Translations under genes and position numbers: made by a program
Notes under the pieces: model-generated
Told to the model about the DNA's origin: nothing
Databases searched by the model: none
What the model saw: the letters and a program-made list of their open reading frames with translations, nothing else
From: Dactylorhiza incarnata
Taxonomy: Eukaryota > Streptophyta > Magnoliopsida > Asparagales > Orchidaceae
Assembly (NCBI GenBank): GCA_033032865.1
Contig: JAWHQI010000273.1
Span: 2,480,001-2,544,000, forward strand
Length of the DNA: 64,000 nucleotides
Reading direction: 5' to 3'
Part shown: positions 56,096 to 64,000 of the stretch, piece after piece
Numbering within the stretch: the stretch's first letter is position 1
How the letters are laid out: every line of letters starts with the position of its first letter

Positions 56096-59000
56096 AACTC
56101 CCCCTTTTGATAATAACAAATCCATTAATGATAAATCAAAGCATTAATAAATAAGCATGATGAAACTATACTTGTGTGTGTGTGTGAGAGTGATGACTTA
56201 GGATAATTATTGATTTTAGCATTTAGAATTGCTCCCCCTAAGTACATGCTCCCCCTAAGTGAATGTTCCCCTAATATGTAAGCTATCATCTGAATTTGTC
56301 ATGTTGGGTTTATGATAGCGGGTTATATTTATCATGTTAGTTATCCCCCTTTTGTTATTAGCAAAAGTGGGTAGGGAGACAAAGCACCAAAGAAATTGTA
56401 AATAGAAGAGAAGGCATGATCGAGCTTTTGAAGTAAATGATAAGGAGTTTTAGAATTGTTTTTCATTTAAATAGATCAGAGTTATAAGCATTACAAAAAT
56501 TTTCATCATAGTTTTTAGCATAAAGACGTAATGATTTTTCATTTATATAAAAGTTTTAAGCATAAAAATAAGGATTTCCAAATAACCAATCTACCCAGAC
56601 AATATGTCTACACGCTAGCCCCGTACTAAGTGACGGATGGGCATGAGGAGCTGCAAACATGCCGTAGGTTGGGGTGTTAGTCCCATATGCAAACACTAGA
56701 CAAAACTCAACCTAGCACTCTTTCCCCCCAGTGCCTCGCAAGGCCCCACTGGAACCCTCCCCGGTTAAGGACAAGACATGACTAAAGATAAGTTTATCTA
56801 ATGTCTATAACCCTATGCCCCCGCTATGGTGAGATATGAAGTCACGGATAATAGTTTTTTGAAACATGAAGCTTTTAAATCTAATGGGAAGAATCATAAT
56901 TGAATTTTTGAAATAAAACTTACTTAGCTATATTGAATTTCATGAATGTATCAGAGTTTGAGCATTGCGGAAGATTTCGAAAAAGAAACACCATAATACT
57001 AAATAAGAGTTTAAGTTTTAAAAGGAGATGTTTTTGAGTTTCAAAACTAACTTTATAAAGATAAGAGTTGAAGTATTTTGGAAGAAAGAAACAACATCCT
57101 TTTAGCAATGTTTCACTTATTGGAAGAGCGTTTAGCATACACGTTTATATTGAAATAAAGCAGAGTTTGGTACTATAAAAATGATATGCGTGTTAGAACA
57201 ACCAATATAAATTCTACCAAGCAAGTCTACCACTTGTTTTTAAGAAAAAAATTGAGATTTAAGACTTGATATAAGCATGAAAGTGCAAGGTAAAAGTTAT
57301 ATGGTGATGATGCGGAAGACTTGTAGAAATACATGAAACATCTTATTGTAATCAAGAATAATCCATAAAAAGATATATGAGTTTAATTTCAAAAAGAAGA
57401 TGTTTATGTAAATCATGTTTCAATGAAAATCTTTTATGGTTGACAAAAATAACCAAGCATGAAATAATATTATCACAAAGAGATTACTACAATGTTATTT
57501 CAATTCACACTTTCAAATCATACCAAACATTATAGAAAACATGCTAGGTTATCTAGTGCATTTCATAAGTAAAGAGTAATATAGAATTAGCATTAGGATC
57601 CAATACTCATGAGAAGAAGTGTTATGGAAGATAATGATGTGCACATAAGTGTATTTTTGAGTAATGTAAACAAATGTTTTAATCAAAAATACAAGATATA
57701 TGTAAAGTACGAGCTCAATAAAACACAAATAGGATTACTTCCACACACTTTAATGCACAATAAAAAGTAAAACTACCAAGGTGCTCTGCACACACAATGC
57801 TCATCAAGACTTATCAGGTTGCAAAGTAGTGCTTGGGGGATCACATATTTAAATTTAATATTGAACCTAGTGATCCGGTGTACTTAAGAGTAAGTGGTTT
57901 TTCTTATTTTTGAAAGAAAGATTTGATTTGCACAAGACACTTTACTATTCTTTCCAAGGTGCTCAACCTCACAATGCTTATTAAGACTTATCAGGAGGTT
58001 CAAGTAGTGCTTGGTGGAGTTATCTTTGTCATTTATTTTATAATTTTGTTTTGTACAAAGTTCTCTGAATACACATGTTTTGCAAATCAATAGAATTTAT
58101 GAAAAACATAGCCACTTTTCTTAATTTTTAAGAGTGCAAAATAAGGAGTGTATGTAAGATACTTGTGTAATTTTAATCCATTGTACTAATACAAAAACAT
58201 ACACAAGTATTCTTATATTAAACACATATGTAGACAATGCCAAAAAGGGTGAGTGAATAAATATCATTATCAAACATAAAACATTTACTCATACTTAGAG
58301 GCATGTTAAGCTTAGTTCTACACAACCTTTAAAATATAATTGATGCACATATTAATAGATATATCAAGGCATGATGAAAACAATGTTCAACGTAGTTTGA
58401 AAAGATAAATTGCAACATTGTAGAATTTCTAAATAATAGACTAAATCATGCTTGATTATCACAGGAAAGTCCATACAGTATTTTTGATAGTTTTAGTGTT
58501 TTATATTTTTGTATTTTGATTTTAGCAAATAGAAGCATATTTTTGTAATTTTTGCTTTTGTATTTTTGTATTTGATTTTTGCATAAAAATAGACTTAACA
58601 AAATCAAAAACAGGAAAAAACATATTTTTTGTAATTTGGTTTTTGTAGTTTTATATTTGATTTTTCAAAAAATAAAGAAAAACAGAAGTGCAAAACTAAG
58701 TAGAAAATATAGATTAAAATATTTTTAGAAATTTTTCAAAATTTTAAAATCACAGAAAATTGAACATGGACACTAGCGCCTGCGGTAGCGCTAGCGCGGG
58801 AAATAGTGAACGATTTTTTGTGTTTTTGAATATTTTAATTATTGATTTTGATTAAGTGTCCCAATAGTAGTTCCATGCTGAAATATCAGTTTTTTAGGAG
58901 ATGTTTAGATAGTGCAAATTGCATGAAACATTAGCGATTTAGTGTATGACTTGTCAACGCATGATGTATATTTTCTTATATTTTCATTTTCATTTTTCTA

Positions 59001-60011
59001 AGACTCATATTTATCAATATAATGTAAATTGAAACTGATAGGAAATGTAAGCACAAGATATCATGTTTGAATAAGCCAAATAATATATGTTCTAATGATT
59101 AATCCATAAACTATGTGTTTGATGGAATTTTAGTATTCTATTATGATTTCAAATCACATAACATCATAAATGTTGTACCTAGCATAGATACACAAGCATA
59201 AACCAAAAAGTGATGCTAGGATGATGAGTTTGGATGCGGATTAATCATGCATTTTGTGAAAAATATTTTTCTTCATTATAAGGGCTAACATAATCAACAA
59301 AACAAGATCAACACATTTTGCATTTTAATCTTTAGCCTAAGCCCTTTAATAAACCATTTAAATCCATTAAAATATTATCATTAGTCTTGGCAATAATTTC
59401 AATTTACAATTCATAATTCAAGACATTTAAAAGGTAATGGATTTAGAAGTTAAAAATAAAAAGGATAAGTAGATCACTAAACAGAATGATATGACTTTAA
59501 TTAACTTTTATTGATTCATTTATGAATTATGGTTTATGAAAGTCATATCACAAGATATATAGAGTGATCATATCATGTTAGTTTAAACAAAACAAAAGAA
59601 AATAAACAAAATGAAAGTTTAAGCATATCATGAAGTAGAGAAGTGATATTTCATTTTTAGTTGATTTCTACTTCATGCAAATGATGAGATACTAATGAAT
59701 GAGAGATTTAGGTATCCAAAGAGGATCGGGTCTGACGGTTCCTTAGGGTACCCAAATACATCGTGTTTGCTTTTGAGGAGATGGAAGTGAATGAGCCCTT
59801 TTGAGTGGAGTTTGTGTTTCATCTTTAACTTTGGGTCTCCATTCAAATCTTGGTTTAACATTATTTTTAGTTTTTAAATTTCCATAATCATTTACTTGAA
59901 CATTTGGATCAAAAAGGTTTTTGAATTTATAATTTGAAGGAAATTTGTTTGCATTTAATTTTAGGTTGGGAGAAACATGATTTTGTAAATAATGATGATT
60001 TTGATTATGAT
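56096..60011 (-). other. Internal non-coding region of the copia-type element
   Basis: 3.9 kb, AT-rich, without a supported gene. It includes two imperfect copies of a roughly 65-bp segment, 57,779-57,845 and 57,956-58,020 (both with AAGACTTATCAGG and AGTAGTGCTTGG), and T-rich TTTTTGTATTTTTG runs at 58,490-58,690. A gag-pol element would have integrase and RT here; none is visible. Confidence 0.65.
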
Positions 60012-61183
60012 TTACAAATACTTTGTGATTCTTGCTCCCATATTAGACTTAGTTGAGATGTTCATATTCATATTCAACTTGCTTTTAGATATTTCTTGAT
60101 ATTGTGAATTTATAATTTTCATAAGCAAGTTGATTTTTGATTTTAATTCATCATTTTTGATCTTTAGATTATGTCTAGCTTTATTATAAGCTATTGTGCT
60201 ATTTTTAAGAGTTAAAACAATTGAATCTATATGATCTTTATAGTTATTTCTATATTCATCAAATGTTTCATCCATCTCTTTAATTTCAATTTTATAGTCT
60301 TTGCACTTAGCACAATCATTTATCAAAGATGAATTTTCTAAACCTAATTTTTCATTTTGTTCTTTTACAATAAGAAGTTCCTTCTCAAGTCCCTTGTATT
60401 TTTCTTTTAGATTATTGAATTCTAAACAAGGTGTAATAGTTTCATTTAAAGAGACATGGGTAAGACTAGATGAATTCGCATTTGATTCTTCTTTAACTTT
60501 TGTTTTTAAACTTTTATTTTCTAAGCGTAATTTGCAATTTGCATTTTTCAATTTCTTAATTTTGCTCTTAGTAATTTGTAGTAATTGTAAAGTAGAAATA
60601 AAATTACAAACAATAAGAGAATTTGATTTCCTTACAGTGCAATCAGAAGAGGCAGGATTTGAACAAATAGTTCCTTTGACATCCTTTTGGCATTTCTCTT
60701 CAATTGATGCATTTTCATCTTCTTTTTCTCTTAATGTATTGCTCTATTTTTCTAAGTTGATTTCCATGATCACCATGGTTTTGCTATGAGAGAGATCTTC
60801 TTGAATAACGGTCGATGCTTGTATGTCCTTCTCCTCCTGTGTTTGTTTTATACCTGCGAGAGGAAAATCATACATTTCTTCAAGAAATTGCCAAACTTTG
60901 TATGCACTAAAAAAACAATATATTAATTTGAAAATTTCATTTGATAGAGCACAAAATAAATAATGTTTGGCTTTTGCATTTAGTTGACGGTCTTTTTTAT
61001 TTGATTCATCTGCAGGTCTTATAATGGCTAAATTCCATACTTCGACATCTAAAGTCTTAATAAATTTTTCAATTAAAATTTTTCATCCTTTATAATTTGT
61101 TCTTCAAATAAAGGTGGTTTAGGAGATTTTTCTTCTTCATAAAAACTTACCCCACTAGTAGAAGCGAGATCATGAGACGCCAT
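60012..61183 (-). pseudogene. Decayed copia-type gag with coiled-coil C-terminus
   Basis: It starts at ATG 61,183 (MASHDLASTSGVSFYEEEKS) and soon hits a stop near 61,080. Further - strand pieces in shifted frames (VEVWNLAIIRPADES, NAKAKHYLFCALSNEIFKL) look like the N-terminal capsid part of SIRE-type copia gag. The last 179 codons (60,551-60,012) are open and strongly helical, with Leu and Lys/Glu spacing expected of a coiled coil (LEFNNLKEKYKGLEKELLIV). A zinc knuckle is not seen; CAKCKDYK is a possible remnant. The protein is broken by at least one frameshift. Confidence 0.65.
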
Positions 61184-61218
61184 TATTCCCGGTTGTTAAG
61201 CCGATTTGGAATAACCTA

Positions 61219-61230
61219 GCTCTGATACCA
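61219..61230 (-). other. Initiator tRNA-Met primer binding site
   Basis: TGGTATCAGAGC on the - strand, two bases inside the right LTR. This is the standard plant copia primer site and fixes the element's direction as - strand. Confidence 0.93.
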
Positions 61231-61232
61231 CT

Positions 61233-62412
61233 TGTCGGATCGGTCTGCGCCTTTAGAGGGGGGGGGTGAATAAGGGTTTTCAAAAACTTTAGATTTATTT
61301 AGAAAAACTTTGGAATATTGCAATATTAAAACAAGAAGTCAAGTAAAACAAAAAGAGAGACAAGCATTATTGATATTAAGTGAGTTTAACAAAACTTGAT
61401 CTCAATGACGCTAGAGATCGGGGGAGAATAATAAAAGCTCTTTTCGTTTTCTATCCCGACTCGCTTCCCACGAACCGGTGGCCCTAGCATTCTCCTTCCC
61501 GGATTAGGCCTCAAGCCGCTCTAGCCAATCCTTCCCCGGATGTGGCCTCGAGAACCCCCTAGACCTAGCCTAGATCTAGTCGCCAACACAAGGCGAATTT
61601 CAGCCCTAAGTCCTACCCCAGACCTAGTCGCCAACACGAGGCGATTTCACTACCGATTACTGAAAAGATGTGAAATAAAAAGACAATAGCATAAAAACTC
61701 CCTCTATGTAGATCTCTTGGAGAAGTAGACGAAGACGCAGAGTGTGATCGTAGTCGATGCGATCTTTCGTCACGAAGATGACGCGTGTTGAAATCTTCTC
61801 CATGGATCTCCTTATGGCTTTATGGATTTGTGGGAGTATCTCTCTGAACTCTCCTCTCTATGCTGTGGCACCAGGCTCTGGAATTTAGGATCTCTAGAGG
61901 ATGAAAAAGACAGAGCCAAAGTGTCCATTTTATAGCCTCAGCGCTACCGCCGGCGCTATCCCAGATTAAGTAATGTTTTGCGCGGCAGGATCTTCAATCC
62001 GCGGCAACATTTTGCTCGATGCCTCTTGTGTGCTACGCTACCGTCAGCGCTAGTAGCTACCGCCAGCGCTATCCCTGATTAAGTAAAATTTTGCGCGGCA
62101 GGATCTTCAATCCGCAGCAACAATTTGCTCTATGCCTCTTGTGCGCCATGCTACCGCCAGCGCTAGTAGCTACCGCCGGGCGCTAGCTCCTTCTAAAAAC
62201 ACTGCAGGAATCGCGCTAATCATCGCTAGCGCCGGGCGCTATCGCTACCGCCGGCGCTAGTGGCCATGTTGGAATTCTGGCCTCAATTTTGGGGACAACC
62301 ATCCTTGAGTCATGTGGACTTTGATTTCCTGCACACTTAAACACACAAGATCAAATACACATAGGATTTGTTATTCTCAAACCTAGGAGATGCGAAAGAC
62401 CATGTTACAACA
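61233..62412 (-). repeat. 5' LTR of the copia-type gag-only element
   Basis: 1180 bp, paired with 54,901-56,095. It lacks one GCTA/CGCCGGCGCTAG unit near 61,955 that the left LTR has. Otherwise layout is the same. Confidence 0.9.
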
Positions 62413-63540
62413 AATTAGATTTGTTCACAAAACATATTAAATCACATAGCTTTGTTGTCTAATTAGATTTGTCAATATAGCTTTATTCAATTTTTTGATG
62501 GGTGAACAAATCTATAGAAAAGATGTTGTCTAACAAATCTTCTTAGATGATATTTTTTTGTTAACGTGGCCTAGAATATGCTTTGTAATGAATATACTTT
62601 TGTTCTCATCTAAGAAAAGCACGAAACCACACAATAGTTGTGGCTTTCAACATTTGGTGGAAATAATATGTTATACTAACACTAAATTAGACAACCACGT
62701 TAACTTGAGCAGGAGAGTAAAAGTATGGTAAGTCACAAATTATTAAACGTAAATCCTGAATCAACCTGAAAAGATAGTGCTAAATGCTGGAAAGAAAATG
62801 CCCTAAATTAACCTGAAAAATAATCACCAAATCTAGATAAGAATACATCCTAAATTCTGGGAAGAAAATGAAAAAAAAACATTGGGAGGAAGGCCTAATA
62901 GCTGGGAAGAAACACTATGGATCGACTCTGAAAAGGACTGCAAGCTGGGAAGAAGACCTGAATGCTGGGAAGAAGAAGACCTGAAAAACTGGATCGGCTC
63001 TGAAGAAGACCTGAATGATGGGAAGAAGAACCATTACAACTACAGGTTGAGAATAAGCCATTACAACTTTGGGAGGAAGAAAAAAAATGGCTCTGGATCT
63101 GGGTACCTGAAGATCAGGTGGAGACGTATATCTGGTAGATTTTTCTCCTCCGTCAAGTTGAGGTTTAGGAAGAAGAGTGGAGGCCTTTTCTGTGGCTAGG
63201 GTTGAGGAAGCTGGAATTTCCCCTGTGTCGAACCCTTAACCAGAGAACATTCAAGATTTAAGGCAGGATGTTGGAAGAAGACTGTAGGTCTTACCATAGG
63301 CGAGTCCTCGATTAGCAGCAGGAACGATGGATGGAGGAATAGCGCAGCCGAGGAGGAAGTGTACTTGAGAAAGCATGGGAAAATTTGGGGGGAATTTTTT
63401 ATTTTTCCCTCCATAAATTGATGTTCTTAGTTTAGTCATTAAAAATCATAAGAATTTATTTTGAAATGCAAAATTAATATACAAAAAAGTTTATTTTTAT
63501 CCAAGTTTGGCTCTGATTTCCTTATAAAGCTTATCTCCTG
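62413..63540. other. Right flank: CACTA-like subterminal DNA and GCTGGGAAGAA repeats
   Basis: 62,413-62,680 continues the CACTA-side repeats (GATTTGTTCACA, CACATAGCTTTGTTGT). 62,780-63,020 holds about six loose copies of GCTGGGAAGAA, which produce a spurious 105-codon + strand frame rich in Glu, Lys and Trp. Beyond this I see no gene or element end. Confidence 0.45.
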
Positions 63541-63640
63541 TAGGGATGCAAGTTGAGTCGAGCCTTCTCGAGAGCTCGATGAGCCGGCTCGAAAAAAACT
63601 CAACTCGAGCTTGAGCCTGTCGAGAAAAAACTCAACGCGA
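63540..63640. repeat. TCGAG-rich segment, possible hAT-like end
   Basis: TAGGGATGCAAGTTGAGTCG begins at 63,541, then CTCGAG, GGCTCG and CTCGAGC recur within 80 bases. Similar TAGGG.TG.AA...CGAGC openings are common in plant hAT-type repeats. No partner end is visible. Confidence 0.35.
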
Positions 63641-63754
63641 TGATCATCACACGTTATGTGATTGAATTATATGTGAAACAAATTATTTAAGTACAGGAAT
63701 TAATTTTAATATATGCGCATGTTATAAATAAAAATAGCTAAAATTTAGTCAATT

Positions 63755-63870
63755 ATCACATAACTTTTTTGCCACGACCAAAATCGTGGCTAATACTTTC
63801 GTATTTGCCATGGACTAGAAAGTGTGGCTAAAGTATTATCCACGAATCAGGCAACCGTGGCTAATACTAT
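63755..63870. repeat. CGTGGCTAATACT repeats, transposon-end type
   Basis: CCACGACCAAAATCGTGG is a perfect-stem hairpin near 63,773-63,790, and CGTGGCTAATACT or variants occur three times in 80 bases. Such GTGGCTAA repeats are typical of subterminal regions of plant DNA transposons. The element would extend beyond the window or be very short. Confidence 0.45.
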
Positions 63871-64000
63871 TTTATGTGTGACTGTGCCTGTGTCTGTCTG
63901 TATTTGTATGTCTATGTGTGTTTGTGCCTGTGTGTCTGTGTTTGTGTCTGTGTGTCTTTATTTGTGTGTCTGTGTCTGTCTATGTCATATATCTATGTCT
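63870..64000 (+). repeat. TG/TGTC-rich microsatellite
   Basis: The last 130 bases are an imperfect TGTG/TGTCTG repeat running to the window edge. Confidence 0.9.

Larger units (their letters stand above)
54901..62412 (-). mobile_element. Copia-type non-autonomous LTR element (gag only), antisense
   Basis: 7512 bp. LTRs 54,901-56,095 and 61,233-62,412 start TGTTGGATCGG/TGTCGGATCGG and end CAACA, with target AATTA at 54,896-54,900 and 62,413-62,417. On the - strand the initiator-Met primer site lies next to the right LTR, and a polypurine tract (CAAAAGGGGGAGTT, 56,096-56,109) next to the left one. Only a decayed gag is encoded. No protease, integrase, RT or RNase H is seen in 5.1 kb of internal DNA. 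LTR divergence is a few percent by eye plus a copy-number change in a palindromic unit. Confidence 0.9.
47643..62417 (-). mobile_element. CACTA (En/Spm) transposon, antisense, interrupted at 54,901-62,412
   Basis: The left end starts CACTACAACAAACTGCACTT at 47,643, a CACTA-type terminal inverted repeat, followed by subterminal CGTTACAATA repeats. On the - strand are a TNP2-type transposase (54,578-51,960), a Transposase_24 gene (51,849-50,924) and host-gene-like fragments (50,401-49,042). A copia-type element with target AATTA is inserted to the right of the transposase start. I did not find the matching terminal repeat on the right, so that end is either beyond the window or lost; the end coordinate given is only the known resumption point. 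Confidence 0.85.

Noticed and set aside
62882..63199. 105-codon + strand frame
   Set aside because: It arises from GCTGGGAAGAA repeats and has no domain.

Overview
This window is plant nuclear DNA, most likely from a flowering plant with a repeat-rich genome. It is almost entirely transposable elements inserted into one another. I found no single-copy host gene and no rRNA or tRNA gene. The plant call rests on the element lineages: SIRE-like Ty1/copia with an extra 3' ORF, Tat-clade Ty3/gypsy with a second RNase H, Athila-type gypsy with a tRNA-Asp primer site, and a CACTA element with TNP2 and Transposase_24 genes. The species cannot be named from the sequence.

Region 1 (1-39,272) is a stack four levels deep, and three of its insertions can be placed to the base. 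The host is a SIRE-like copia element (1-1804, resuming at 31,907). A Tat-clade gypsy element (1805-31,901, duplicated target CTTTG) sits inside its reverse transcriptase, a few codons after YVDD. An antisense Athila-type element (8288-26,157, target ATGCC) sits in the Tat 3' region, at the edge of a 95-bp tandem array. A third element (18,512-25,770, target GAGGG) sits in the Athila 5' LTR; it is Athila-related, carries gag and protease but no polymerase. LTR divergence by eye falls with nesting depth: about 4%, 3% and 2%. The copia element continues with RNase H, a long extra ORF (33,196-35,703) and its 3' LTR (36,054 on), which is itself broken by an Athila-like solo LTR (37,602-39,267, target GTGAT).

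Region 2 (39,273-47,642) holds old debris: a decayed Tat gag-pol (41,866-44,457), a copia LTR fragment (44,458-45,062) and unclassified DNA. Region 3 (47,643 to beyond about 62.4 kb) is an antisense CACTA transposon. It has a broken TNP2-type transposase, a Transposase_24 gene and fragments that look captured from host genes, one of them an RD19-like cysteine protease exon. A gag-only copia-type element (54,901-62,412, target AATTA) is inserted near its right side. The last 1.6 kb holds subterminal-type repeats and a TG-rich microsatellite.

Three things stand out. First, the Tat element carries two antisense genes (27,321-29,290 and 29,750-30,923). They have four and three introns, each has its own TATA box, and splice phases agree at every junction; one is marred only by a stop codon at an exon end. 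Second, five LTR families here each carry their own dense swarm of a short CpG-containing motif, mostly in palindromic form, upstream of the TATA box. Third, the extra ORF of the copia element lies behind an LTR-like module with the same CGTCGA motif and its own TATA box. No sense-strand polymerase in the window is intact.
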